A stretch of DNA of 64,000 nucleotides from Chitinophaga dinghuensis (GCF_003259435.1 NZ_QLMA01000001.1:806001-870000), one strand, 5' to 3'; positions 1 through 8,649 are shown, counted from the first letter of the stretch. Numbers and translations: made by a program. Notes: generated from the letters alone by a model not told the origin.

Positions 1-1206
1 TTTGCCGGTGTTTTCCGTGCAAACCTGTTGCTCACAAAGCTGCCAGGCGCCACGATGGATGAGAACCTGAAAAAGCGCTATGCAGCCGAGTGTAAACTCC
101 TTCGTGCGCATTTCTATTTTGATCTCATCAGATTATTCAAAAACGTACCGCTTATCACTAAGCCATTGGCCAACAGCGAAACTTATTCTGTTGTACAAGC
201 CGCTCCTGCTGATGTGTGGGCACAGATTGTGAAAGACCTTCAGGATGCTATTGCAGAATCACAGCTGCCGGATAAAGTGGCTGGTGCGGAATTAGGTCGC
301 GTTACAAAAGGTACTGCACACGCTTTGCTGGGTAAAGTGTATCTCTGGCAACAGAAATATACAGAAGCAGCTACAGAACTGGCGGAAGTAAATGGCGCTG
401 ATCCGGGTAATGTGAGCGCGAAATATGGTTACAACCTGTTGAAAAACTTCGGTGATCTCTGGAAATCAGACAACGCCTCTAAATTCAACAGCGAATCCAT
501 TTTCGAAATATCTTTCACTTCATTGAGTGGAGGTACCTGGAACTGCGTTTCCTGTACAGAAGGTAATGTACTGAACATCATGGTAGGACCACGCGGTTAT
601 AAACCTACTGCCGGCGCTCCTGATTATTATTCCGGTTGGAGCTTCCTGCCTGTAACACAGGATCTCTATGATCTGATGCATTACGATCCCCGCTTTAAAT
701 ATACCATCGCTGATCTGGACAGCCTGGAAAAGAACGGTATTGCACGTTATGACAAAGGATATATGAATACCGGCTACTTCCTGGAAAAATTCGCTGCTCG
801 TAGCTCCAATATCACCAAAGGCGGTGGTAACACAGAGCTGAACTTCGGACAGAATATGTACGAAATCCGCCTGGCTGATAGCTACCTGATGGAAGCAGAA
901 GCTTTGATAAAAGGAGGTCAAGGGGGAGACGTGGGTACCCGCGCCTACAAACTGCTCAATGCAGTTCGTGGCCGTGTAGGTTTGCCCGCTGTTGCCGCTA
1001 CCTTCGATGTTATCATGAAGGAAAGAAGAATGGAACTGGCTGGTGAAGGCCAACGCTGGTTTGACCTGGTAAGAACCGGACTGGCCCCTACAGTACTGGG
1101 ATCAAGAGGTTTTAAAGCCAATAAAAACGAAATCCTGCCAATTCCATTGCAGGAACTGGAAAACACCAAGCTGGAACAGAACAAAGAATATGGCGGCACT
1201 AAATAA
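1..1206 (+). CDS. SusD/RagB-family glycan-binding lipoprotein, 5'-truncated by window edge
   Basis: The reading frame is open to the first base of the window, so the N-terminus, including any lipoprotein signal, lies upstream. What remains is about 401 residues. The C-terminal end has the SusD hallmark: a block reading GEGQRWFDLVRTG followed by an ILPIPLQELE segment before the end. The middle holds the helical TPR-like region (LLRAHFYFDLIRLFKNVPLI, then an ALLGKVYLWQQKY helix). SusD proteins sit on the outer membrane and pass oligosaccharides to a SusC TonB-dependent porin, which is expected just upstream. The next gene follows after 30 nt on the same strand, so this is the proximal part of a polysaccharide-utilisation operon. 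Confidence 0.93.
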   Translation, partial: FAGVFRANLLLTKLPGATMDENLKKRYAAECKLLRAHFYFDLIRLFKNVPLITKPLANSETYSVVQAAPADVWAQIVKDLQDAIAESQLPDKVAGAELGRVTKGTAHALLGKVYLWQQKYTEAATELAEVNGADPGNVSAKYGYNLLKNFGDLWKSDNASKFNSESIFEISFTSLSGGTWNCVSCTEGNVLNIMVGPRGYKPTAGAPDYYSGWSFLPVTQDLYDLMHYDPRFKYTIADLDSLEKNGIARYDKGYMNTGYFLEKFAARSSNITKGGGNTELNFGQNMYEIRLADSYLMEAEALIKGGQGGDVGTRAYKLLNAVRGRVGLPAVAATFDVIMKERRMELAGEGQRWFDLVRTGLAPTVLGSRGFKANKNEILPIPLQELENTKLEQNKEYGGTK

Positions 1207-1236
1207 TGTTGCCAGTTATCCTAAAATCGTATATCC

Positions 1237-2112
1237 ATGAACGTTATAAACAGAAATATTTTTGTTGCCGCGATGCTAGGTATGGCTTCTTTCTCTGCCT
1301 GCACGCCGGAAAACAGCAATAAGAAGCTGGATGCAATTCCTGCTGCTTCCTTTACGGTTGCCCCTGTTGCCACCAATGCGAACCGTTTTGTAGTAAATAA
1401 CACTACGCCGGGAGCATTCATGTATGTTTGGACAACCCCTGTGGGCGGCGCTTCCAGACTACCATCAGATACCTTTACCTTCGGACGTAAAGGCGATTAT
1501 GATATCAAACTGGTAGCCTATTCTCAAGGCGGTTCTTCTACCACTACCAACAAAGTAAGCGTGGCCAATAACCTGCCACCCACTTTGATTCTGCAAGGCG
1601 CCAATTTAACCGATGCAGGCGCCAGCGCTTTCTGGAAGGTGCTTAAAACGCCTGGTACTGCTACTACTATCAACTTCTCCGGTACAGGCGTGAATTTCTC
1701 CAGTGGAGGAACCAGTAATGGCGCTATCTATCAGAGAGTTAAGATCAACTCTATGCGCGACTACTACGTGAATGTATACGCACATGGTAATGGTATGGTG
1801 GGCGACTCTGCATGGTTGGACGTATATCTTTCCAACAGCGAACCGTTGACTAACTGGGACTACACTACGAATTTGTATGTGTCGCTGAATACGAGAAAAG
1901 GTTGCGGCGGTGCTGCGTTCAACGGCAATATGAATACAATTGCCTGCTTTGGCCCTGGAGCTGGTAAAAACGGATTTATCACTTTCGGTTCTTCCGGTGA
2001 TTACTACCTCGTCATTAAAGCGGGTTCTCTCGGCAGCAACCCTGCTTCCAGTAACCTGGGCGCTGGCGGTATTACCGTAGACAGCGTAAGCCTCTGGGAA
2101 CAGATCAGATAA
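1237..2112 (+). CDS. PKD-like surface lipoprotein (SusE-position glycan-binding candidate)
   Basis: This is a 291-residue protein with a lipoprotein signal: a hydrophobic N-terminus and lipobox SFSA-C with the lipid-accepting Cys at residue 22. Residues about 35-110 resemble a PKD/Ig-like fold (SFTVAPVATNANRF, then FTFGRKGDYDIKLVAYSQGG). The rest is Gly/Ser/Thr-rich and beta-predicted, like a carbohydrate-binding module, ending in VDSVSLWEQIR. It lies between susD and a GH16 gene, where SusE-like surface glycan-binding proteins usually sit. That function is inferred from position, lipidation and the PKD-like domain; no catalytic motif is visible. Confidence 0.8.
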   Translation: MNVINRNIFVAAMLGMASFSACTPENSNKKLDAIPAASFTVAPVATNANRFVVNNTTPGAFMYVWTTPVGGASRLPSDTFTFGRKGDYDIKLVAYSQGGSSTTTNKVSVANNLPPTLILQGANLTDAGASAFWKVLKTPGTATTINFSGTGVNFSSGGTSNGAIYQRVKINSMRDYYVNVYAHGNGMVGDSAWLDVYLSNSEPLTNWDYTTNLYVSLNTRKGCGGAAFNGNMNTIACFGPGAGKNGFITFGSSGDYYLVIKAGSLGSNPASSNLGAGGITVDSVSLWEQIR

Positions 2113-2123
2113 TATACTATCTT

Positions 2124-2158
2124 GAATGGAGTCGTTACCAACAGTAACGACTCCATTC
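2124..2158 (+). terminator. 15-bp perfect hairpin between SusE-position gene and GH16
   Basis: A perfect 15-bp inverted repeat (2124-2138 with 2144-2158) closes a 5-nt loop. It is followed only by a short TT run, so it is not a classical intrinsic terminator. It sits 12 nt after the stop of the binding-protein gene and 20 nt before the GH16 start. It may be a partial terminator or an mRNA-stabilising processing hairpin that raises expression of the sus-type genes over the enzymes downstream. Confidence 0.6.
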
Positions 2159-2178
2159 TTACCTAAATATTTGTTGTT

Positions 2179-3018
2179 ATGAAACTGCTTGCCGGCTTGT
2201 GCCTTCCACTGCTGCTTGCCGGGCATATATGCCTGGGAAATAGCGATACCACCTCCCCTAAAAAAATCATCGTTGATAAAAAATGGGCCTTTGAAAAAAC
2301 GCCCATATGGTCGGATGAATTCAACTATACCGGCCAGCCCGATTCCACCAAGTGGGGCTACGATATCGGGGGCAGAGGATGGGGAAATCATGAGCTGCAA
2401 TACTATACCGATCGCGGTAATGCTACCGTGGAAAATGGTTTGTTACGAATAGTTGCAAAGAAGGAAACAAAAGAAAATCGCAATTATACTTCAGCAAGAC
2501 TCATCACAAAAGGGAAAGGGGATTTCCTCTACGGCCGCTTTGAAATTAGGGCTAAACTTCCTTCGGGAAGAGGTACCTGGCCTGCTATCTGGATGTTGTC
2601 CACCGACTGGACCTACGGCGGATGGCCTAACTCCGGGGAAATAGATATCATGGAACATGTGGGGTACGATCCTGGAAATGTGCATGTAAGTACCCATACC
2701 AAAGCGTATTATTTTAAAATCAATACGCAGAAAACAAGTATTACAAAGGTTGACAGCATCTATTCGGCTTTTCACACCTACCGCCTGGATTGGACGCCAG
2801 CTACTTTACGCGCCTATATCGATGATAAACAAGTTTTCGAAATGAAAAATGAAGGCGCCGGTTTCGAAGTATGGCCATTCGACAAAAGATTTCATTTGCT
2901 GTTGAATATCGCTGTGGGCGGAGACTGGGGAGGCAAAGAAGGCGTAGATGATGCCATATTTCCTGCCACTATGCTGGTAGATTATGTGCGGGTATACCGA
3001 ATGATAGATCAACCTTAA
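2179..3018 (+). CDS. GH16 endo-beta-1,3-glucanase (laminarinase-like)
   Basis: This is a 279-residue secreted enzyme. An N-terminal hydrophobic signal (MKLLAGLCLPLLLAGHIC) leads into a single GH16 jelly-roll domain (residues about 42-276). The active-site signature ExDxxE is intact as GEIDIMEHVG, giving E154 as probable nucleophile, D156 as assistant and E159 as acid/base. The extra residue (M158) is typical of the laminarinase branch of GH16. LPSGRGTWPAIWML, lining the substrate cleft, is also conserved. Linkage to two GH30 genes supports a beta-1,3-glucan backbone as the substrate. The Cys at residue 18 could make it a lipoprotein, but the lipobox is weak. Confidence 0.93.
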   Translation: MKLLAGLCLPLLLAGHICLGNSDTTSPKKIIVDKKWAFEKTPIWSDEFNYTGQPDSTKWGYDIGGRGWGNHELQYYTDRGNATVENGLLRIVAKKETKENRNYTSARLITKGKGDFLYGRFEIRAKLPSGRGTWPAIWMLSTDWTYGGWPNSGEIDIMEHVGYDPGNVHVSTHTKAYYFKINTQKTSITKVDSIYSAFHTYRLDWTPATLRAYIDDKQVFEMKNEGAGFEVWPFDKRFHLLLNIAVGGDWGGKEGVDDAIFPATMLVDYVRVYRMIDQP

Positions 3019-3030
3019 TATCCACGAATT

Positions 3031-4440
3031 ATGAGAACAAACAAATATATCCTTATATATTTTTTATCCCTGCTACTGGTGGGAAACGTGTCTGCCCAAA
3101 AAAATAAAAAGGGCGATGCACCCGCCATGGAAGCCTGGATCACTAATCCGGACCGCTCTGCATTGCTGCAACATCAATCGCAGGCGAGTCCTTTCGGTAC
3201 TACAGATAACGGTACTCCTGTCATCAACGTAAATGCAAAAGAGCGGTTCCAGAGTATAGATGGTTTTGGTTTTACCCTTACAGGAGGCAGTGCCACCCAT
3301 ATCCATCAAATGCCCGCTGCTGCACAAGATGCACTGTTGAAAGAATTGTTTCTGACAAAAGATAATGGTATAGGTATCAGTTATCTGCGACTCAGTATTG
3401 GCGCATCGGATCTGAGTGCGGAGGTGTTTACATATGATGATGTTGCGGGAGACACGAGTCTGCAACACTTCTCCATTGCCCAGGAACAAGTGGATCTGAT
3501 TCCTGTTATGCAACGCATCCTCCAGTTAAATCCCCGTATTAAAATACTGGGTTCTCCCTGGACAGCCCCCGCCTGGATGAAAACCAATAATAGTTTTATC
3601 GGAGGAAGTCTGAAACCGGAATTCTATCGCGCCTATGCACAATATTTTGTAAAATACATCCGTGCGATGAAGGCGGTGGGTATTCCCATTGATGCCATCA
3701 CTATTCAGAATGAACCATTGCATGGCGGTAATAATCCCAGTATGGTAATGCAGGCGTCAGAGCAGGCGGAGTTTATCAAAACTGCACTGGGACCCGCTTT
3801 CAAGGCCGCAGGGTTGAAAACGAAAATCATCCTCTACGATCATAACTGCGATAAGCCGGAATATCCCATGAGTATACTGGCGGATAAGGCAGCGTATCCT
3901 TACATAGACGGTTCTGCGTTCCACCTCTACGGAGGCACTATAGACGCCATGTCTAAAGTACATGAAGCGTATCCCAATAAACATCTTTACTTCACAGAGC
4001 AATGGTCAGATGGTAAAGGGAATTTCGGTAGGGAACTAACGGGGAATACTACACGCTTAACGGTGGGGGCTACACGTAACTGGAGCAGAAACGTGTTGCA
4101 ATGGAATCTGACCTCCAATCCCGCACTTACCCCACATACGGATAAGGGCGGTTGCGGACAATGCCTGGGCGGCGTTACCATTGATGGTAGTAATGTAACG
4201 CGGAATTCATCTTACTATGTAATTGGCCACGCTGCTAAATTTGTAGCTCCTGGGTCCGTTCGGGTGGCGTCTTCCGTTATATCAAATCTCGATAACGTAG
4301 CTTTTATCACCCCTGCCGGGAAAAAAGTACTGATAGTTGTAAACAATCATCCACAGGCACAGGAATTCCAGGTAAATGACAACGGTAAACTGGCAGTGGC
4401 CAGACTGGAGAGTCATGCTGTTGGAACCTATGTCTGGTAA
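3031..4440 (+). CDS. GH30 glycosidase (probable beta-1,6-glucanase), copy 1
   Basis: This is a 469-residue secreted enzyme with a signal peptide ending near NVSAQ. It has the GH30 (beta/alpha)8 barrel plus a C-terminal beta-sandwich. Visible motifs are FGFTLTGGSATHI, SPWTAPAWMKTNN, acid/base E228 in QNEPLHG and nucleophile E323 in YFTEQWSDG. Members with this architecture hydrolyse beta-1,6-glucan or glucosylceramide; the GH16 neighbour points to beta-1,6 branches of a laminarin-like or fungal wall glucan. It starts 12 nt after the GH16 stop and is followed after 21 nt by a second GH30, so all three are co-transcribed. Exact substrate specificity is inferred. Confidence 0.92.
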   Translation: MRTNKYILIYFLSLLLVGNVSAQKNKKGDAPAMEAWITNPDRSALLQHQSQASPFGTTDNGTPVINVNAKERFQSIDGFGFTLTGGSATHIHQMPAAAQDALLKELFLTKDNGIGISYLRLSIGASDLSAEVFTYDDVAGDTSLQHFSIAQEQVDLIPVMQRILQLNPRIKILGSPWTAPAWMKTNNSFIGGSLKPEFYRAYAQYFVKYIRAMKAVGIPIDAITIQNEPLHGGNNPSMVMQASEQAEFIKTALGPAFKAAGLKTKIILYDHNCDKPEYPMSILADKAAYPYIDGSAFHLYGGTIDAMSKVHEAYPNKHLYFTEQWSDGKGNFGRELTGNTTRLTVGATRNWSRNVLQWNLTSNPALTPHTDKGGCGQCLGGVTIDGSNVTRNSSYYVIGHAAKFVAPGSVRVASSVISNLDNVAFITPAGKKVLIVVNNHPQAQEFQVNDNGKLAVARLESHAVGTYVW

Positions 4441-4461
4441 ATATATTTGAGCACTCAATCC

Positions 4462-5886
4462 ATGAAAAGAATAATTTTAAGCGCAATGTTGCTGGCCTGC
4501 GCGATGAGCAGTTACAGTCAGCAAAAGAAAGTCACCGTATACACAACGGCTGCGAATACGGATCTGCGACTGGCACAAACAGGCACCCTGGAATTTAAAT
4601 CCATGCCTCAGCCGCTGGAAACGGAGCCCTGCGTTTTTGTAGATCCTAAAGTAAGCTTCCAAACCTTCACTGGTATTGGTGGCGCACTGACAGATGCTTC
4701 TGCTGAAACTTTCGCCAAATTGCCTAAAGCAAAACAAGAAGAATTACTGAGAGCATATTATAATGTGAATAACGGTATCGGGTATACGTTTGCACGTACC
4801 AATATTCAAAGTTGTGATTTTTCCAGTGATACGTATACTTACATCGAGGAGCACGACAGTACCTTAAAAACATTCAATATCAAACATGATTTGCAGTATA
4901 AAATACCATTCATCAAAGCCGCTACCCAGGCGGCGGGAGGTAAACTGCCGCTGTTTGTAAGCCCTTGGAGTCCGCCGGCATGGATGAAAGATAACAACGA
5001 TATGCTGCATGGCGGTCATCTGCTCCGCAAATATTATCAGGCATGGGCAAATCATTATATCAAGTTTATCCGTTCCTATGAAGCGTTGGGTATTCCTGTA
5101 TGGGGACTGAGTGTACAAAATGAACCGATGGCCAAACAGAAATGGGAGTCCTGCATTTTCACGGCGGAAGAAGAAAGAGATTTCATCAAAGGCTACCTCG
5201 GACCAACGCTGGCGAAATCGGGCATGTCCAATAAAAAATTACTCTCCTGGGATCATAACCGCGATCTGCTCTATCAACGCGCCAGTACGCTGTTACAGGA
5301 TAAAGAAACAGCCAAATACATCTGGGGTATCGGTTATCACTGGTACGAAACCTGGACGGGCAGCGATATGCAGTTCCAGAACGAACGACTGGTACAACAG
5401 GCTTTCCCACATATTAACCTCGTATTTACCGAAGGTTGCGTAGAAAAATTTGACTACAATCGCCTGCATGACTGGGCTATAGGCGAACGTTACGGCTATT
5501 CCCTGGTGAACGACTTTAACAGTGGCACCGTTGCATGGACTGACTGGAACGTGCTGCTGGATGAAAACGGCGGCCCTAATCACGTGGGTAATTTCTGCTT
5601 TGCCCCGGTGCATGCAGATACCAGAAGCGGAGAACTTATTTATACCAATGCCTATTACTACCTGGGGCATTTCTCTAAATTCATTCGCCCTGGCGCTAAG
5701 CGAATAGTGAGCTCCAGTAGCCGCTCTCCATTACAAACAACCGCTTTCCGCAATCAGGATGGAAAACTGGCAGTAGTGGTGCTGAATATGAGCGACAAAG
5801 AAATCCCGTATCACCTGTGGATTGCGGGTAAAGCTGCGGCCACTAGTAGTCAACCACATTCCATCAGTACGTTAATAATAGAATAG
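4462..5886 (+). CDS. GH30 glycosidase (probable beta-1,6-glucanase), copy 2
   Basis: This is a 474-residue secreted enzyme. I chose ATG 4462 (MKRIILSAMLLACAMSSYSQ, a clean signal peptide) over an in-frame TTG 15 nt upstream. It has the GH30 fold with FTGIGGALTDASAE, SPWSPPAWMKDNN, acid/base E221 in VQNEPMAKQ and nucleophile E324 in FTEGCVEKF. It differs clearly from the preceding GH30: it has a longer insert around WESCIFTAEEERDF and different flanks of the nucleophile. The two are therefore paralogues of different subgroups, not a recent duplication, and may split endo- and exo-activity on beta-1,6 linkages. It is the last gene of the operon before a strong terminator. Confidence 0.92.
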   Translation: MKRIILSAMLLACAMSSYSQQKKVTVYTTAANTDLRLAQTGTLEFKSMPQPLETEPCVFVDPKVSFQTFTGIGGALTDASAETFAKLPKAKQEELLRAYYNVNNGIGYTFARTNIQSCDFSSDTYTYIEEHDSTLKTFNIKHDLQYKIPFIKAATQAAGGKLPLFVSPWSPPAWMKDNNDMLHGGHLLRKYYQAWANHYIKFIRSYEALGIPVWGLSVQNEPMAKQKWESCIFTAEEERDFIKGYLGPTLAKSGMSNKKLLSWDHNRDLLYQRASTLLQDKETAKYIWGIGYHWYETWTGSDMQFQNERLVQQAFPHINLVFTEGCVEKFDYNRLHDWAIGERYGYSLVNDFNSGTVAWTDWNVLLDENGGPNHVGNFCFAPVHADTRSGELIYTNAYYYLGHFSKFIRPGAKRIVSSSSRSPLQTTAFRNQDGKLAVVVLNMSDKEIPYHLWIAGKAAATSSQPHSISTLIIE

Positions 5887-5926
5887 GCTAATATATAAGT
5901 ATTTCATAACGAGTAGATGATGATAT

Positions 5927-5956
5927 AAAGCCCTCCGTTTCGTCCGGAGGGCTTTT
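5927..5956 (+). terminator. Rho-independent terminator closing the glucan operon
   Basis: An 11-bp stem (AAAGCCCTCCG / CGGAGGGCTTT, 5927-5937 with 5945-5955) with a 7-nt loop ends in a T run, 40 nt after the GH30 stop. The promoter element of the next gene starts only 3 nt downstream. Confidence 0.88.
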
Positions 5957-5958
5957 CG

Positions 5959-5966
5959 TATATTTG
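5959..5966 (+). promoter_or_regulatory. -7 promoter element TATATTTG for the Crp gene
   Basis: This is a perfect match to the Bacteroidota -7 consensus TAnnTTTG. The start codon is at 5972, so the predicted transcription start falls within a few bases of the ATG and the mRNA would be leaderless or nearly so. No good TTTG -33 box is visible; that position lies in the loop of the preceding terminator. Confidence 0.55.
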
Positions 5967-5971
5967 TAGGT

Positions 5972-6595
5972 ATGGATATATTGAATTCAATAACTGCTTT
6001 TCAATCTTCTCCTGAATTACGAGAGAAGTTGTATGAATACAGTGATGTAAAGACGTTTAAAGAAGGGGATGTGATTCTGAATGAGCAGTCGAATATCCGC
6101 GCTATTCCTATTGTAGCCAAAGGGAGTATGCGGGTCATGCGCACGGATGATGATGGCAGGGAAATACTGCTTTACTACATCAGGGCGGGTGAAAGCTGCA
6201 TTATGTCTTTTTTGGGAGGCATGCACCAGGAGGAAAGCAAAGTGAAAGCCGTGGTGGAAGAGGATGCGGAGATTTATTTTCTGCCGATTGAAAAAGTAGG
6301 CATATTCATCAAGGAATATCCGGAGTGGTTGGATTACATTTTCCGCTTATATCACAAACGTTTTGAAGAGTTACTGGAAGTGGTGAACGCTGTTGCCTTC
6401 CGCAAGGCGGATGAGCGCCTGTTGCAGTTGCTGCAAAAGAAAGCGGAGCTGACAGGCAGCAAAAAGCTGCAAGTAACGCATGAACAGCTGGCAAATGAGC
6501 TGGGAACTGCCAGAGCAGTGGTTTCCAGACTATTGAAACAATTGGAAGAAAATCAGGTCCTGAAACTGGGCAGAAATAAGATTGAGCTTATGTAA
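5972..6595 (+). CDS. Crp/Fnr-family transcriptional regulator (sulfur operon regulator candidate)
   Basis: This is a 207-residue protein. Residues about 25-120 form a cyclic-nucleotide-binding-like beta-roll (FKEGDVILNEQSN, YIRAGESCIMSF), followed by a dimerisation helix and a C-terminal winged helix. The recognition helix reads GTARAVVSRLLKQLEE: Arg and the SR pair are kept, but the Glu that contacts the operator in E. coli Crp/Fnr is replaced by Ala. There is no N-terminal Fe-S Cys cluster. The gene lies 63 nt upstream of the persulfide-dioxygenase operon on the same strand, and a Crp-like palindrome overlaps its own stop codon, so it probably controls that operon. Confidence 0.9.
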   Translation: MDILNSITAFQSSPELREKLYEYSDVKTFKEGDVILNEQSNIRAIPIVAKGSMRVMRTDDDGREILLYYIRAGESCIMSFLGGMHQEESKVKAVVEEDAEIYFLPIEKVGIFIKEYPEWLDYIFRLYHKRFEELLEVVNAVAFRKADERLLQLLQKKAELTGSKKLQVTHEQLANELGTARAVVSRLLKQLEENQVLKLGRNKIELM

Positions 6596-6606
6596 CAAAT
6601 GTCACA
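6591..6606. promoter_or_regulatory. Crp-like palindromic operator upstream of the persulfide operon
   Basis: TGTAACAAATGTCACA is an inverted repeat of TGTRAC around a 4-nt spacer, with one mismatch between half-sites. It overlaps the TAA stop of the Crp gene. Its centre (6598.5) is about 41 bp upstream of the start expected from the CCTTTG at 6630-6635, which is the usual place for class II activation. No full TAnnTTTG element is present there, consistent with an activator-dependent promoter. The pairing with the Crp encoded next door is inference. Confidence 0.5.
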
Positions 6607-6658
6607 GTACAAGAAAAACTAATATAGGACCTTTGGTATATCAAAACTGGATATAACT

Positions 6659-8074
6659 ATGCATGTAGAACAGATTTATACCGGATGTTTGGCCCAAGGC
6701 GCCTATTATATCAGCTCTGCTGGCGAAGCTGCCATCATTGACCCATTGAGAGATACCGCTCCTTATTTGCAGCGTGCTGCCAAAGATGGAGTTAAGATTA
6801 AATATATCTTCGAAACGCATTTTCATGCGGACTTCGTATCAGGTCATCTGGACCTTCATCAGCAAACCGGTGCGCCCATTGTATACGGCCCCGCCGCCGA
6901 TCCTGCCTTTGAAGCCATCATCGCAACAGACGGACAGGAATTCAAAATCGGCGATGTAACCATCCAAGTATTACATACGCCTGGCCATACGCTGGAAAGC
7001 GTCACCTACCTGTTGAAAGATGAGACAGGAAAAGATTACGCCATCTTCAGCGGAGATACGCTCTTCCTTGGGGATGTAGGCCGCCCTGACCTGGCGCAGA
7101 AAAAAGATCATATCACAAAAGAAGATCTGGCAGGCATGCTGTATGACAGTCTGAATAACAAAATTATGCCCCTGGCAGACGATGTGATCGTATATCCTGC
7201 ACATGGCGCCGGCTCTGCCTGCGGTAAAAATATGATGAAAGAAACAGTGGATACATTGGGCAACCAAAAGAAGCTCAACTACGCCCTGAATCAACCGGAT
7301 AAAGCCTCTTTCGTAAAGGCGGTAACAGATGGACTGCTACCTCCTCCCGATTATTTCCCTGCCAACGTTTTGATGAACAAGCAAGGGTATAAAAGTCTGG
7401 ATGAAGTAATGGAACGCGGTCTGATGGGCCTCACACCGGAAGCATTTGAATCTGCTGCAAATGAAACCCGTGCGCTGATCCTGGATACCCGCGATAACAC
7501 GGCGTTTACAGCAGGCTTTGTGCCGAGGTCCGTGAATATTGGTCTTCGTGGCGATTTCGCGCCATGGGTGGGCGCACTCGTTGGCGATGTAGCCCAGCCA
7601 CTGCTGCTGGTAAGCGAGCCAGGAACAGAGTCGGAAGTGATCGAAAGATTAAGTCGCGTAGGCTTCGATAACGTGATCGGATATCTGGAAGGAGGATTTG
7701 AAAGCTGGAGAGACGCGGGTAAAACAGTGGATACCATTCATCGTATCAGCGCAGACACCTTCGCCGAAGCATTTAATGAAGATACAACGGTAATAGATAT
7801 ACGAAAACAAACAGAATACGATGCAGAACACGTAAAAGATGCTTACAACAGACCGCTGTCTGATATCAGCGCCTGGGTGAAAGAAGTGGGACACAAAAAT
7901 CAACATTTCTATATTCACTGCGCCGGCGGCTACAGAAGCAGCATTGCCGCCAGTATCCTGCAAATGCACGGTTACCGCAACTTTTCTGAAATAGCCGGCG
8001 GTATGAACGCTATTAATAAAACAACTGTACCTGTTACAGACTTTGTATGCCAATCGAGAACATTTAAAAATTAA
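6659..8074 (+). CDS. CstB-like fusion: MBL-fold persulfide dioxygenase, pseudo-rhodanese, rhodanese
   Basis: This is a 471-residue cytoplasmic protein in three parts. Residues 1-240 are a metallo-beta-lactamase-fold non-haem-iron persulfide dioxygenase with HFHADFVSGHLDL, HTPGHTLESVTYL, SGDTLFLGDVGRPDL and the late PAHGAGSACG metal ligand region. Residues about 260-350 are a rhodanese homology domain whose active-site loop has no Cys (VSEPGTESE). Residues about 365-465 are a functional rhodanese with C421 in HCAGGYRSS. This matches the order described for staphylococcal CstB, which oxidises low-molecular-weight persulfides and makes thiosulfate. It is first in an operon with two half-size YeeE/YedE transporters, 2 nt from the next gene. 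Confidence 0.92.
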   Translation: MHVEQIYTGCLAQGAYYISSAGEAAIIDPLRDTAPYLQRAAKDGVKIKYIFETHFHADFVSGHLDLHQQTGAPIVYGPAADPAFEAIIATDGQEFKIGDVTIQVLHTPGHTLESVTYLLKDETGKDYAIFSGDTLFLGDVGRPDLAQKKDHITKEDLAGMLYDSLNNKIMPLADDVIVYPAHGAGSACGKNMMKETVDTLGNQKKLNYALNQPDKASFVKAVTDGLLPPPDYFPANVLMNKQGYKSLDEVMERGLMGLTPEAFESAANETRALILDTRDNTAFTAGFVPRSVNIGLRGDFAPWVGALVGDVAQPLLLVSEPGTESEVIERLSRVGFDNVIGYLEGGFESWRDAGKTVDTIHRISADTFAEAFNEDTTVIDIRKQTEYDAEHVKDAYNRPLSDISAWVKEVGHKNQHFYIHCAGGYRSSIAASILQMHGYRNFSEIAGGMNAINKTTVPVTDFVCQSRTFKN

Positions 8075-8076
8075 TA

Positions 8077-8649
8077 ATGGAACAACTGAGCGCAATGCTC
8101 CGTCAGCCCTGGCCATGGTATGTGGCTGGGCCGCTGATTGGGTTAACTGTACCCTTACTTTTAATTATCGGAAACAAAACATTTGGTATCTCTTCATCAC
8201 TGCGACATGTATGCGCGGCATGCATGCCCGCCAGGATACCGTTTTTCAACTATAACTGGAAACAGGAAAAATGGAATTTGGTTTTTGCTTTGGGCATTTT
8301 ACTAGGGGGATTTATAGCGATGGAATTCCTGAGAGATAGTACAGCCGTAACTGTGCATCCTCACCTGGTAAAGGAATTAGCGGGCTATGGCATCCAGGAT
8401 TATTCTTCGCTGGTACCCAATGACCTCTTCACCTGGTCTCAATTATTAACGCCACGTGGATTGATCATGATGGTGGGCGGCGGTTTCCTCGTCGGGTTCG
8501 GTACCCGCTATGCTGGCGGATGTACGAGCGGCCATGCTATCATGGGCCTCTCTTCTCTGCAATGGCCTTCCCTCGTAGCTACCTGTTGCTTTATGATAGG
8601 CGGTTTCATTATGGCCAACCTGATTCTCCCAGTTATCTTATCACTTTAA
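8077..8649 (+). CDS. YeeE/YedE-family membrane protein, first half (PmpA-like)
   Basis: This is a 190-residue membrane protein with about four or five hydrophobic segments. It carries the YeeE/YedE core motif GFGTRYAGGCTSGHAIMGLS with the conserved Cys, plus a second Cys pair early on (HVCAACMPARIPFF). Family members include thiosulfate uptake proteins that pass sulfur along a row of conserved cysteines. Here the usual single protein is split into two genes, the partner starting 8 nt downstream. Its place directly after a persulfide dioxygenase supports transport of thiosulfate or another sulfur compound, direction unknown. Confidence 0.88.
   Translation: MEQLSAMLRQPWPWYVAGPLIGLTVPLLLIIGNKTFGISSSLRHVCAACMPARIPFFNYNWKQEKWNLVFALGILLGGFIAMEFLRDSTAVTVHPHLVKELAGYGIQDYSSLVPNDLFTWSQLLTPRGLIMMVGGGFLVGFGTRYAGGCTSGHAIMGLSSLQWPSLVATCCFMIGGFIMANLILPVILSL

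Noticed and set aside
1606-2400. 264-codon minus-strand open frame across the PKD lipoprotein and GH16 start
   Set aside because: It is antisense to two well-supported genes, has no recognisable motif and crosses the hairpin; it is a shadow frame.
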